From assembly GCA_013041925.1 (NCBI GenBank), contig JABDRB010000012.1:248001-312000 (forward strand): a stretch of 64,000 bases of DNA, in the 5' to 3' direction. This stretch comes from Akkermansiaceae bacterium. Its GTDB lineage: Bacteria; Verrucomicrobiota; Verrucomicrobiia; Verrucomicrobiales; Akkermansiaceae. The notes below the pieces were generated by a model. It ran no database searches. It had not been told where the DNA came from and saw only the letters and a list, made by a program, of their open reading frames with translations. Below are positions 24,948 through 33,894 of this stretch, piece after piece; positions within the stretch are counted from its first letter, which is position 1, and each line of letters opens with the position of its first letter. The position numbers and the translations under genes are program-made.

Positions 24948-25127
24948 AGACGCCCCCTCATTAATCGTTTCATCGGCTGAAGTCAAACGTGAAACTCAGC
25001 ACCAAAGTCGGATCACCTCCATGGACGACAGCATGTAAAATATGACCATCGATGCCCGCCACGATAGCAGCAGATACAATCGTTCACACACGCAGGTCGA
25101 ACCTCATCCCCTTGTTGACCCGAGCTA

Positions 25128-25156
25128 TTGACACACCTTGACCCACAAGCTAATTT
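25128..25156 (+). promoter_or_regulatory. Near-consensus promoter of the iclR-type gene
   Basis: TTGACA (25128-25133) and TAATTT (25151-25156) are 17 bases apart. A transcript would start near 25163, about 28 bases before the ATG at 25191. The TTG of the -35 box is also in frame with the regulator gene, so a longer protein starting at TTG 25128 would be a false call. Confidence 0.6.
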
Positions 25157-25190
25157 TGCATTGCCTGCCCACGCCCCGAGCACCTTAGAG

Positions 25191-26003
25191 ATGATGGCCG
25201 ATCACGAAACATTCAAAGACAGCCGCTATAAAGTTCCTAATCTAGAGCGTGCGCTGATCCTCATGGAACACCTCTTGGATCACCCTCAGGGACGATCCGC
25301 CGCCGAACTCACCGAGGATCTTGGCTTCTCAAAAAACAGTGTGTTCCGCATCACCATGACCCTTCTCCATCATCACTTCCTGGTTCGTGATGAAACCAAA
25401 CGGTTCCGACTCAGCAAAAAACTCCTCCTCATGGGCTGCCGCAGCCTAGGTGACACCCGCTTTATCGAACACTCCATGGATGTCATGCGCGCCTGCCGTG
25501 ATGAAATCAAGGAGTCCATCTTCATCGGCACCATCGTCGAAAACGAAGGCGTCGTTATCGAACAAATCCTCGGCTCCCATCCCTTTAAATTTACGATCGA
25601 TTCCGGAGCACGGATGCCCATCCACTGCGCCGCCCCCTGCAAGGTGATCCTCGCCTACCTCCCAGAGCGAGAACGTGACCCGATCATCCAATCCGCCACG
25701 TTTAAACGTTATAACGAAAATACCATCACCAGTCGACGCGCCTACGCCAAGGAACTTCAATCGGTGAAACAGTCAGGCTTCGCTTTCGACCGCGCCGAGC
25801 AAATCCACGGTGCCCACTGTGTCGCAGCCCCCGTCTTCGATCAGTTCGGTTACCCCATCGCCGCCATCTGGACCACAGGACCATCCGACCGCTTACCGGC
25901 GCAGCGCTTTGACGAACTCGGCGCCACTATCCGGAGGTATGCTGATATCATCTCCCTCCGTATGGGACACAAAGCACTCAGCTCGATCCCATCTCCTACC
26001 TAA
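25191..26003 (+). CDS. IclR-family transcriptional regulator
   Basis: A 270-residue IclR-type regulator. The N-terminal winged helix is at about 12-75 (YKVPNLERALILMEHLLDHPQG, SAAELTEDLGFSKNSVFRITMTL), followed by the effector domain with MPIHCAAPCKVILAYLP, FDRAEQIHGAHCVAAPVFD and AAIWTTGPSDRLP, normal for the family. IclR proteins usually sense a small carbon source and bind palindromes in nearby promoters. The next genes, same strand, are a cupin protein, a VOC protein and DhaK/DhaL-type kinase subunits, the probable targets. Its own promoter looks strong. Start 25191 or the adjacent ATG 25194. Confidence 0.9.
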   Translation: MMADHETFKDSRYKVPNLERALILMEHLLDHPQGRSAAELTEDLGFSKNSVFRITMTLLHHHFLVRDETKRFRLSKKLLLMGCRSLGDTRFIEHSMDVMRACRDEIKESIFIGTIVENEGVVIEQILGSHPFKFTIDSGARMPIHCAAPCKVILAYLPERERDPIIQSATFKRYNENTITSRRAYAKELQSVKQSGFAFDRAEQIHGAHCVAAPVFDQFGYPIAAIWTTGPSDRLPAQRFDELGATIRRYADIISLRMGHKALSSIPSPT

Positions 26004-26050
26004 AAGCCACCCGCGATCATGCACCAAACTGATAGAAACTTTTCACATTT

Positions 26051-26093
26051 TTAAGTTCTATATATAAAACTACGTTTTTTATATAGATTTTAA
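26051..26093 (+). promoter_or_regulatory. AT-rich imperfect palindrome upstream of cupin-dhaKL operon
   Basis: CTATATATAAAAC (26058-26070) and GTTTTTTATATAG (26074-26086) are inverted repeats with one mismatch around a 3-base loop. Pairing continues outward to TTAA on both sides, making 20-base arms with a few mismatches. It lies 48 bases after the iclR-type stop and 72 before the cupin gene. It may be a regulator-binding site, or part of a terminator for the regulator gene; the T-run lies inside the stem, which argues against a standard terminator. Confidence 0.45.
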
Positions 26094-26164
26094 CTTCACA
26101 GGTCGACCCATTAGGGGTATAGGGAGATCACTCAATATCGATTCCAACTTAACGAGATTATCTT

Positions 26165-26869
26165 ATGAATCAATTACCCAATCCTACCTTTAGCAGAAGA
26201 GCTTTTGTAGCGGGTGCCTTGGCATCATGTGGCACATCGTTCATCCACGGAGCCCCTTCTATCAATCAAAATTCAACAAACCAACAACCAACGATGCACA
26301 CCAACAAGGACTTTTATAAAGGCAACGAGTTCGACGCAAGCCAAGGCAAACAAGCCTACCTCGACCTCATGAAACGCTTTGGCTACCCCATCTTAGAAAG
26401 CTTCAAGGGCGAACAACTATGGGCCATTGACTTTGGGCTCGGCGATTTCACGCATGCTGGTATGGGGGGCGTTTTCTGGGTCAATGAAAACCACGAGGGT
26501 GGCGGATACTTAGGCCATGAGATTTTCCTCCTCCCCGGGCAAATGATCGTGGAGCATTCCCACGTCAACTGCCAAACCTGCCCCCCCAAACGCGAATCGT
26601 GGCTTGTTCGTCATGGATCCATCTATTCCTTCAGTGTTCAGGACCAACCCAAGGGTTTCCCAAAAGGTATTGAGATCCCCCAATCTCAACGCGAAAGTGC
26701 CACTTGCAACTCCGCCATCCTCGTCCCTCAGGGAGGCACGGATACACTGAATAAAGACGAAGCTAAACATTTCATCATGGCAGGCCCCGAAGGCGCCATC
26801 GTCACCGAGTTTGCCACATTCCACGATAACGATGCACTCCGGTTTTCAAACCCTAACGTGAAATTTTAA
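26165..26869 (+). CDS. Tat-exported cupin-domain protein
   Basis: A 234-residue protein whose N-terminus has a twin-arginine signal (SRRAFVAGALASCG), so it is probably exported folded, with a bound metal. The body has a cupin core: GHEIFLLPGQMIVEHSHVN carries a candidate Glu and two-His metal site, and a second strand set WLVRHGSIYSFSV and HFIMAGPEGAIVTEF follows. The order resembles D-lyxose isomerase-type sugar cupins, which also carry HxH and Glu ligands, but I cannot confirm it. It is the first gene of the IclR-neighbour operon; 12 bases separate it from the VOC gene. Confidence 0.65.
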   Translation: MNQLPNPTFSRRAFVAGALASCGTSFIHGAPSINQNSTNQQPTMHTNKDFYKGNEFDASQGKQAYLDLMKRFGYPILESFKGEQLWAIDFGLGDFTHAGMGGVFWVNENHEGGGYLGHEIFLLPGQMIVEHSHVNCQTCPPKRESWLVRHGSIYSFSVQDQPKGFPKGIEIPQSQRESATCNSAILVPQGGTDTLNKDEAKHFIMAGPEGAIVTEFATFHDNDALRFSNPNVKF

Positions 26870-26881
26870 CCTCATCAACCT

Positions 26882-27196
26882 ATGAAAGAATTTAGCCACA
26901 TCGGCATCCCAACAACCGTCGCCCGCGAAAACGAAATCTACCTCGAAGACGCCAAACTCTACGTCACTGATTTCAACGAAAACGACAACAGCATCGAATG
27001 GCTCCGCTTCGAAAACGACTCACCACTTCCAGAACCGCTCAAAACAACCGCCCACGTCGCCTACAAGGTAGACGATTTAGAGAAGTTCATGGCCACCGGA
27101 GAAACCCTGGTCGAACCCTTTTCACCTATGGACGGACTCCTCGTCGGGTTTATCCTCAATGACGGAGCACCTGTCGAGTTCATGCAAGAAATCTAA
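26882..27196 (+). CDS. VOC (glyoxalase-fold) family protein
   Basis: A 104-residue single-domain protein with the starting strand EFSHIGIPT, the middle strand HVAYKVDDLEKFM and final GFILNDGAPVEFMQ, matching vicinal-oxygen-chelate folds with the metal-ligand positions His6, His58 and Glu near the end. Such proteins bind small metabolites or catalyse isomerisations and epimerisations. Placed between a sugar-isomerase-like cupin and a DhaK-type kinase, an epimerase or isomerase role on a small ketose is possible but inferred. Confidence 0.6.
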   Translation: MKEFSHIGIPTTVARENEIYLEDAKLYVTDFNENDNSIEWLRFENDSPLPEPLKTTAHVAYKVDDLEKFMATGETLVEPFSPMDGLLVGFILNDGAPVEFMQEI

Positions 27197-27218
27197 TCAC
27201 AAAACGAAGGAGAATATC

Positions 27219-28220
27219 ATGATCATGAAAAAACTAATCAACAAGCCAGAGGATCTCACAACGGAACTCCTCGAAGGATACTGCCTCGCCTATTCAGACA
27301 AGGTTCAGCTCGTCAGCGAAAAAATTGTCGTCCGAGCCCATGCAAAACCAGAAGATCAAGTGGCGATCATCAGTATGGGCGGCGCTGGTCACGAACCCGC
27401 CGTCTCCGGCTTCGTCGGCGATGGCATGCTCGATGCCAGTATCGTGGGTGATATCTTTGCCGCACCCGGAGCCCCTAAAGTCTTCGAAGCCCTGCAAATG
27501 TTTAAACGTGATGCAGGTATCCTCCTCGTGGTTCTGAACCACGCAGGAGACGTGATGAGTGCCAACATGGCTATGCAACTCGCCGAGCGCGCCGGAATCA
27601 AGGTGAAGATGCTTTTGACCCACGAGGACATCAGCGCCGGAATCGACACCCCCATCGAAGATAAGCGTGGACTCGCTGGCTGCATCCCCCTTTACAAGGT
27701 CGCAGGCGCGGCCGCCGAGCAAGGCAAGTCGTTGGACGATGTCTACGAACTAGCAAGCCGCTTTGGCGACCAGATGGCCACACTCGCGGTCGCGGTCACC
27801 AACTGCACCCACCCACAAACAGGACAGGCAATCTCCAGTCTCGCCGAGGATGAAATGGAAATCGGCATGGGCCAACACGGAGAGGCCGGCGGCGGCATCT
27901 CGAAAATGCTTAGCGCTGACGACACAGCGGAAAGAATGGTCACCCCGTTGATCGAGGCCACCAGTGCCTCATCTGGTGATACCGTGCAGCTCATCATCAA
28001 TGGTGTGGGTTCGTCCACCCTGATGGAGATGAACATCGTGTATCGCAAGGCATACCAAATCCTCGAAACGCAAGGAATCAAGGTTGCCCCAGGACTCATT
28101 GACAACCTGCTCACCGTTCAGGAGATGGGAGGCTTCCAGATGATCCTCTGCAAACTCGACCCAGATCATATCGGCTACCTCCAAGCACCGTCCAACGCCC
28201 CCTATTGGGTTTCCCGCTAA
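27219..28220 (+). CDS. DhaK-type dihydroxyacetone/ketotetrose kinase, substrate-binding subunit
   Basis: A 333-residue DhaK-family protein. Family blocks are ISMGGAGHEPAVSGFVGDGML (glycine-rich substrate loop), VLLVVLNHAGDVMSANMA-like text near 105, and IGMGQHGEAGG, whose His is the residue that forms the hemiaminal with the ketone substrate. DhaK proteins bind dihydroxyacetone; relatives act on erythrulose or other short ketoses. The start ATG 27219 has the clearest Shine-Dalgarno sequence of the window (GAAGGAG six bases upstream); a second ATG lies at 27225. The frame is open 20 codons further into the VOC gene. DhaL follows after 13 bases. Confidence 0.85.
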   Translation: MIMKKLINKPEDLTTELLEGYCLAYSDKVQLVSEKIVVRAHAKPEDQVAIISMGGAGHEPAVSGFVGDGMLDASIVGDIFAAPGAPKVFEALQMFKRDAGILLVVLNHAGDVMSANMAMQLAERAGIKVKMLLTHEDISAGIDTPIEDKRGLAGCIPLYKVAGAAAEQGKSLDDVYELASRFGDQMATLAVAVTNCTHPQTGQAISSLAEDEMEIGMGQHGEAGGGISKMLSADDTAERMVTPLIEATSASSGDTVQLIINGVGSSTLMEMNIVYRKAYQILETQGIKVAPGLIDNLLTVQEMGGFQMILCKLDPDHIGYLQAPSNAPYWVSR

Positions 28221-28233
28221 CGCCTGACAAACC

Positions 28234-28857
28234 ATGACAGAAAAAATCAACCTCAGCACCGTGCAGGAAATGTTCGCGGCGGCTCTCAGCGCTGTGACAG
28301 CCATCAAGGACGACCTCTCCGCCCTTGATGCGGCCACAGGTGACGGCGACCACGGCACCGCTATTTGTCAAGCCATGTCCGCCATCAACAACAGTGCCCA
28401 ACAAGGAACCCAACTTAAGCAGGCTCTCAATGACATGGGCTTCGCCGCCATGATGGAATCCTGCGGGTCAACCAGCACCCTGATCGGGGCCCTCCTCCTC
28501 GGCATGAGCGATGGCGTAGAAAATGACGAACTTACACCCGCCGAGGTGTCCACCATGTTTTCCGCAGGCCTCGCCAATGTCCAGCAACAAACCAAGGCTG
28601 ACATCGGCGATAAAACTATGATGGACGCCCTCATCCCTGCCGTCACCGCCCTGCAGAAAAATCAGTCCAGCGGACTCAAACCGATGTTCCAAAAAGCTGC
28701 CGAAGCCGCCGCCGATGGCTCCGCCAGCACTAAGGACATGATCGCTAAATTCGGCCGTGCCCGTAACCTCGGCGATCGAGTCATCGGCCACCTCGATGCT
28801 GGAGCCAGTTCCATGGCATCCATCTTCCACGCGTTTTCTAAAAGCATCTCAGAGTAA
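28234..28857 (+). CDS. DhaL-type kinase, ADP/ATP-binding subunit
   Basis: A 207-residue DhaL-family protein. The magnesium-nucleotide site is DAATGDGDHGTAI (30-42) with the conserved aspartates, then CGSTSTLIGALLLGM, GDKTMMDALIPA and the closing GRARNLGDRVIGHLDAGASS. In Dha systems DhaL gives the phosphoryl group to the ketose held in DhaK, and is recharged by the PTS protein DhaM or uses ATP directly. No DhaM or PTS gene is nearby, so an ATP-dependent split kinase is more likely. It ends the IclR-linked operon. Confidence 0.85.
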   Translation: MTEKINLSTVQEMFAAALSAVTAIKDDLSALDAATGDGDHGTAICQAMSAINNSAQQGTQLKQALNDMGFAAMMESCGSTSTLIGALLLGMSDGVENDELTPAEVSTMFSAGLANVQQQTKADIGDKTMMDALIPAVTALQKNQSSGLKPMFQKAAEAAADGSASTKDMIAKFGRARNLGDRVIGHLDAGASSMASIFHAFSKSISE

Positions 28858-28951
28858 CCTCATCTCATAATAGGCTTATTATCAAGTAGGTTACGCGCAC
28901 TGCAGCTCCCATGCTGCCCGTATACCTGATATGTATCATTGCATTTCAACG

Positions 28952-31900
28952 ATGAATCGCCCCCCTAGGCTTTCCGTCCTTCTCAGTGTCTTCACACTGA
29001 CCATACTGACTGCAACCACATCTGCCAAGGAGCTGAACTACGGCACCAAAGATGGCCTTCGTCTCGCGATTCAAGACCTGATTGACACGCACGGAGCAAG
29101 CTACCCCCAAGGGGCCCAATACCTCGAACAACTCAAACACGTTAGCGAAAAAAACGATCTTGCCGCACTTCGTAAAAAGGCACTGATGGCAAACCCTGCC
29201 CTCGATTTCAAAAAACTCCTCATCGTCGAACGCAGGGGTGGCAAAAGATGGCTACCCGCCAACTGGCAATGCAACTCCAGTATACCTCAAACTGGACACC
29301 AAAACCAAATCGCCACTCTCACACTCAAAGACGGATTCATCGAAACCGTCTATCAACCGGAAAATACGAAATTCGTCGGCGACCTCGAACTCCATTACGA
29401 TGCCGGAAAAATCATGTATTCTTCCATAGCAGAAAATGGAGCATGGGCTGTGTTTGAGATGGATCTTCAGAGTAAAAAAACACACCAGATCACCCCTCAA
29501 ATTGCAGATATCGACTGCATGGACCCCTGTTACCTTCCCGACGACCGTATCGTCTTCTCTTCTACGGCAGGTTTTCAAGGTGTCCCTTGCGTCGGTGGCA
29601 GAGACAGCGTTGCCAACCTTCACCTCCTCGACCCTCAAACACAAAAAATTCGCCGTCTCTGCTTTGACCAAGAAAACAACTGGTGCCCTACCGTGCTGCC
29701 AAATGGAAAGCTTCTTTTTCTTCGATGGGAATACACCGACTCATCCCACTATTTCAGCCGGATCCTCATGCACATGAATCCAGATGGCACCAACCAAAAG
29801 GAATTCTACGGCAGTAATTCCTACTGGCCCAATTCCATGTTTTACGCCCGCCCCCTCCCTGGGAGTTCCAACAAATTCATCACCATTGTCACCGGTCACC
29901 ACGGGATTGCACGCGCTGGAGAGCTGATTCTTTTTGATAACAACAAAGGTCGACACGAAGCAAGCGGGGTCCTTCAGCGTATCCCCGGTGCAGGCAAGGA
30001 AGTCAAGCCCGTCATCAAAGATCGCCTCGTTAACAACTCCTTCCCCCTCTTTCTCCACCCTTACCCGATCAGCGATAAACACTTCATCGTATCGATGAGC
30101 CTCAATAAAAAAAACTACGGCATCTACCTCGTCGACACCTTCGATAACATCGTCCCCATCAAGGTGGCAAACAACCATTCCTTCGTTGAGGCCATCCCGC
30201 TGCGCACCACTCAACGCCCCCCTGTCAAACCCGATGTCGTCCGCCTAGACGAGAAAGACGCCACCTTTTACATCCAAAACATCTACGCAGGACCAGGCCT
30301 CAAAGGTGTGCCCAAGGGCACCGTCAAATCCCTCAAGGTCTATAAATACGAATACGCACCTCGTAAAAAAGGTGGTCACTACGCCATCGGCATGGAAGGA
30401 CCATGGGACGTCCGCACCGTGCTCGGCACCGTGCCCATCAACGAGGATGGCTCCGTCATTTTTAAAGCACCCGCCAACACACCCATCGCTTTCGCACCAC
30501 TGGACGCCGAAGGACAATCCCTCCAGATGATGCGTTCATGGACCACGGCTATGCCCGGCGAGGTCGTTTCCTGCGTTGGCTGCCACGAACCCCAAAGCAT
30601 GTCACCCGTCAGTCGCCCCACCATAGCATCCCAAATGCCCCCCCAACAGCTCACCCCATGGCTTGGTGGACCCATACGCGGCTTTAGCTTTCATCGTGAA
30701 ATCCAACCCCTACTCGATCAATACTGCGCCGACTGCCACACCAGTGAACTCGCAAAAAAAGATGGTCGTCCCGACTTCCAAGACATGTCGAAATCCTATA
30801 GCTCACTGCATCCGTATATTCGCCGCAACGGCCCCGAAGGCGACTACCACCTCCTTACACCGCTAGAATTCCACGCCAATACCAGTGAGCTCATTCAACT
30901 CCTCGAAATAGGACATCACCACGTCAAACTAGACCCCGTATCCCAAGAGAAACTCATCACATGGATCGACATGAATGTCCCACTCCATGGAAGTTGGACC
31001 GAGGCAACCCGCGGTAATGCACGTGCTAAACATATGCTCAGTCGGCGGGCCGAAATGAGAAAACTCTACGCGGGCTTGGATATCGACCCCGAAAAAATCA
31101 ACCACCCCTACACGGAACGCAAAACCTACCAAGCACCAACAACATCCACCACCCCGCCACCAGCTGCCGAAACATCACCCCATTGGCCGATCGACTCCGA
31201 CAAAGCCAAGAGCATGCAACACGGCAAACAACCTATCACGCTTGATCTCGGCAATGGCACCACCATGAAGTTCACCTACATCCCTGCAGGCGAGTTCATC
31301 AATGGCGAAAAGAAAAAAATCGTGATCAAAAAACCTTACTGGATGGGAATTACTGAGGTCTCTCTCGATCAATACCGCCGATTTCAGCCCGACTACAAAA
31401 ACGGCGTCTATGACATGCACTACAAGGATCAAGTGGACCGCGGTTATTACATGAACAACCCCGCATTCCCCGTCATTCGCGTGACCTGGAATGATTGCCA
31501 AGATTTTTGCCGTTGGCTTGGTCAAAAGGTGAATCGCATAGTCAAACTCCCCGATGAACACCAGTGGGAGTGGGCGTGCCGTGCAGGCTCAGCCACCCCA
31601 CTCAATTACGGCAAACTGGATGACAACTTCGCCACACACGCCAACCTATCTGACGTCAATATGAAAAAAATGGCGGTCAAGGGAGTAAACCCCAAACCTA
31701 TCAAAAACCCACCTCCATCACTCGATTTCATCCCTAAAGTTGCCAGCGTCGATGACGGAGTGCTACATCTTTCCAAGGTCGGCAACTATGAACCCAACCC
31801 ATGGGGGCTTCACGACATGCACGGCAACGTCGCCGAGTGGACTAGCTCGGATTACAGCCAAGGAAAAAAAACCATCCGTGGTGGTTCATGGCGCGACCGC

Positions 31901-31990
31901 CCCCACCGTGCAGCATCAGGCTTCCGCCTCGGCTTCCCCACGTGGCAAAAAGTTTACAACGTTGGATTCCGAGTTATTCTCGAGGAGTAG
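28952..31990 (+). CDS. HzsA-like / dihaem cytochrome c / SUMF1-like fusion protein
   Basis: A 1012-residue exported protein (signal MNRPPRLSVLLSVFTLTIL, cleaved near TSAKE; ATG 28931 is an alternative start). Residues about 100-520 form a beta-propeller like the HzsA (hydrazine synthase alpha) middle domain, with IDCMDPCYLPDDRIVFSS and FVGDLELHYDAGKIMYSS. Haem motifs CVGCH (541-545) and CADCH (592-596) follow. A Pro/Thr linker leads to a SUMF1/EgtB-type domain (772-1012): FTYIPAGEFINGEKKK, LPDEHQWEWACRAG, HGNVAEWTSS. The usual FGE active cysteines are absent in RGGSWRDRPHRAASGFRLGF. Family members are frequent in Planctomycetes and Verrucomicrobia with unknown function. No anammox role is implied. 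Confidence 0.8.
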   Translation: MNRPPRLSVLLSVFTLTILTATTSAKELNYGTKDGLRLAIQDLIDTHGASYPQGAQYLEQLKHVSEKNDLAALRKKALMANPALDFKKLLIVERRGGKRWLPANWQCNSSIPQTGHQNQIATLTLKDGFIETVYQPENTKFVGDLELHYDAGKIMYSSIAENGAWAVFEMDLQSKKTHQITPQIADIDCMDPCYLPDDRIVFSSTAGFQGVPCVGGRDSVANLHLLDPQTQKIRRLCFDQENNWCPTVLPNGKLLFLRWEYTDSSHYFSRILMHMNPDGTNQKEFYGSNSYWPNSMFYARPLPGSSNKFITIVTGHHGIARAGELILFDNNKGRHEASGVLQRIPGAGKEVKPVIKDRLVNNSFPLFLHPYPISDKHFIVSMSLNKKNYGIYLVDTFDNIVPIKVANNHSFVEAIPLRTTQRPPVKPDVVRLDEKDATFYIQNIYAGPGLKGVPKGTVKSLKVYKYEYAPRKKGGHYAIGMEGPWDVRTVLGTVPINEDGSVIFKAPANTPIAFAPLDAEGQSLQMMRSWTTAMPGEVVSCVGCHEPQSMSPVSRPTIASQMPPQQLTPWLGGPIRGFSFHREIQPLLDQYCADCHTSELAKKDGRPDFQDMSKSYSSLHPYIRRNGPEGDYHLLTPLEFHANTSELIQLLEIGHHHVKLDPVSQEKLITWIDMNVPLHGSWTEATRGNARAKHMLSRRAEMRKLYAGLDIDPEKINHPYTERKTYQAPTTSTTPPPAAETSPHWPIDSDKAKSMQHGKQPITLDLGNGTTMKFTYIPAGEFINGEKKKIVIKKPYWMGITEVSLDQYRRFQPDYKNGVYDMHYKDQVDRGYYMNNPAFPVIRVTWNDCQDFCRWLGQKVNRIVKLPDEHQWEWACRAGSATPLNYGKLDDNFATHANLSDVNMKKMAVKGVNPKPIKNPPPSLDFIPKVASVDDGVLHLSKVGNYEPNPWGLHDMHGNVAEWTSSDYSQGKKTIRGGSWRDRPHRAASGFRLGFPTWQKVYNVGFRVILEE

Positions 31991-32058
31991 ATCGGCATAT
32001 CCTGCCAACTCCCATTCCTCGGTCATTGATGACCGCCCATGAATCACCCTATCGAAAA

Positions 32059-33852
32059 ATGGCATTTTTTTTAACCAAGGCTACGTGCGCCCTCGCCGCG
32101 GTCATTCTTCTGTCGGATTTCAGCGCGGCAACCCCACCTCGGTCCCCCATCGATCTTGCGCTGTCTCCCGATCGTCAAACACTCTATGTCGCCGAGCTCA
32201 CGGGCTCCAGCATCGCCGCTGTCGATACCGACCGTTTACAAATCCGCCAGCGCTTCCCCTTACCGGGAAACATTACCGGACTCGCCATCTACGGTGAGAA
32301 CATCCTCGCGACTTCCTCACACCATCGAGGCGAACTGCTGGAGGTAAACACGACCACAGGCAAGGTCATACGTCGAACCAAAGTCGGCCAAGGTGCATGC
32401 GCTCCCGTCATCGATCACCAAAACCACCGTGCCTACATCTGCAACTACTTTATGAACTCCATCTCCGTGGTGGATCTCAAACATTTTAAGGAAATCACCC
32501 GCGTCCCGGTGCTAAGGCTCCCCACCGCCGCCGCCCTAAGCAAAGACGGAAGCACTCTCTATGTCGCCAATCTCCTCCCAGAAGGACCGAGCAATGTCAA
32601 ATACACCGCCGCCAAAATCAGTGTGATCGATACCGCAACCACCAAGGTCACCCAACACATCGAACTCTCCAACGGCAGTAACGCACTCCGCAGCCTCAAA
32701 ATCTCCCCTGATGGTAAACACCTGCTGGTCACCCACACCCTCGCCCGCTTCCTCGTCCCCACCACTCAACTCGACCGCGGCTGGATCAATACCAGTGCAC
32801 TGACCATCATCGACACCCAATCCACGTCACTCTATGCCACCGTGCTGCTTGATGACATCAGCCAAGGTGCCCCCGGGTCATGGGGTGTGGATATGTCCGC
32901 CGACCAACAACACATCTATGTCGCCCACTCCGGCACGCACGAGCTCAGCGTGATCAATGCCCCCGCCCTGATGCAAAAAATTGCCGCCAAAAAAAACCGC
33001 AGCGAACTCGCCTACGACCTCTCCATCATGTCGGATATCCGAAAACGTATCCCACTCGACGGCAATGGCCCGCGCCCGATTCTCGCTGATGCATCAGGCG
33101 TCTATGTCGCGCAGTATTTCAGTGACGACCTCGTGCATATTGATCTTAGCCACGATGCCTACCCGTCCCGCCATCTGGAGATGACACCCGCACTTAAAAT
33201 CAGTGAGGAGCGCGAGGGAGAAATTCTCTTTAACGATGCCAGCCACTGCTTTCAAAAGTGGCAGTCATGCAACGCCTGCCACCCCGATGCCGGCCGCGTT
33301 GATGGCCTCAACTGGGACATCCTCAACGACGGGATCGGCAACCCGAAAAATGTTAAAAGCCTGCTCTTTTCACACGCCACCCCGCCCACCACCATCACCG
33401 GCTGCCGCGCCAATGCTGAGATCTCTGTCAGAGCTGGCGTTACCCACATTCAGTTTGCCCAGCTCAAGGAATCCCAACTCAAGGCGATCGATACCTATCT
33501 CAAAAAACTTCAACCCGAACCCAGCCCGTATCTCGTCGATGGCAATCTCAGCCAAGCCGCAAAACGTGGTAAAAAAATCTTCGAAAACTCAGGCACTTGC
33601 ATCAGATGTCACAACGGCCCGTATTTCACCGACATGAAAATGCACAATATGAATAATGCGGGCCCCGCTGACCGCACATCCACGTGGGACACCCCTACCT
33701 TACGTGAGGTCTGGAGAACAGGCCCCTACCTCCACGATGGACGAGCAGCCACGCTGATGGACATGCTAAAAAAAGGCAACCACGCTGGCGCAGCGAGACG
33801 CCTCAAAGATCAAGAATTTGATGATCTCATCGAATACGTGCTCTCCCTCTAA
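32059..33852 (+). CDS. YVTN beta-propeller plus dihaem cytochrome c (MauG/CCP-like)
   Basis: A 597-residue exported protein with signal MAFFLTKATCALAAVILL. The first 370 residues repeat a lactonase/YVTN-type propeller (SPDRQTLYVAELTGSSIAAVD, SKDGSTLYVANLL, SADQQHIYVAHSGTHELSVI). The C-terminal part has CNACH (404-408) and CIRCH (514-518), with KMHNMNNAG supplying a possible Met ligand and TLREVWRTGPYLHDGRA as in dihaem peroxidases (MauG, cytochrome c peroxidase). Such fusions are seen near extracellular degradation systems. It follows the HzsA-like gene and is probably co-expressed, so the pair may form one periplasmic redox unit. Start 32029 is possible. Confidence 0.8.
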   Translation: MAFFLTKATCALAAVILLSDFSAATPPRSPIDLALSPDRQTLYVAELTGSSIAAVDTDRLQIRQRFPLPGNITGLAIYGENILATSSHHRGELLEVNTTTGKVIRRTKVGQGACAPVIDHQNHRAYICNYFMNSISVVDLKHFKEITRVPVLRLPTAAALSKDGSTLYVANLLPEGPSNVKYTAAKISVIDTATTKVTQHIELSNGSNALRSLKISPDGKHLLVTHTLARFLVPTTQLDRGWINTSALTIIDTQSTSLYATVLLDDISQGAPGSWGVDMSADQQHIYVAHSGTHELSVINAPALMQKIAAKKNRSELAYDLSIMSDIRKRIPLDGNGPRPILADASGVYVAQYFSDDLVHIDLSHDAYPSRHLEMTPALKISEEREGEILFNDASHCFQKWQSCNACHPDAGRVDGLNWDILNDGIGNPKNVKSLLFSHATPPTTITGCRANAEISVRAGVTHIQFAQLKESQLKAIDTYLKKLQPEPSPYLVDGNLSQAAKRGKKIFENSGTCIRCHNGPYFTDMKMHNMNNAGPADRTSTWDTPTLREVWRTGPYLHDGRAATLMDMLKKGNHAGAARRLKDQEFDDLIEYVLSL

Positions 33853-33894
33853 GACAACCAGCCTATTTTCAGAAAAAATCAGATGCGCCCAGGC

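Noticed and set aside
25128-25190. TTG start giving an IclR protein 21 residues longer
   Set aside because: That TTG forms part of a TTGACA-17-TAATTT promoter and the added residues lie ahead of the conserved winged helix.
28952-31990. Hydrazine synthase and an anammox role
   Set aside because: Only HzsA-like propeller and haem features are present, fused to a SUMF1-like domain; no hzsB/C or hydrazine dehydrogenase genes accompany it.
31265-31990. Formylglycine-generating enzyme activating sulfatases
   Set aside because: The active cysteines are absent from the conserved RGGSWRDRPHRAASG block and there is no sulfatase gene in the window.
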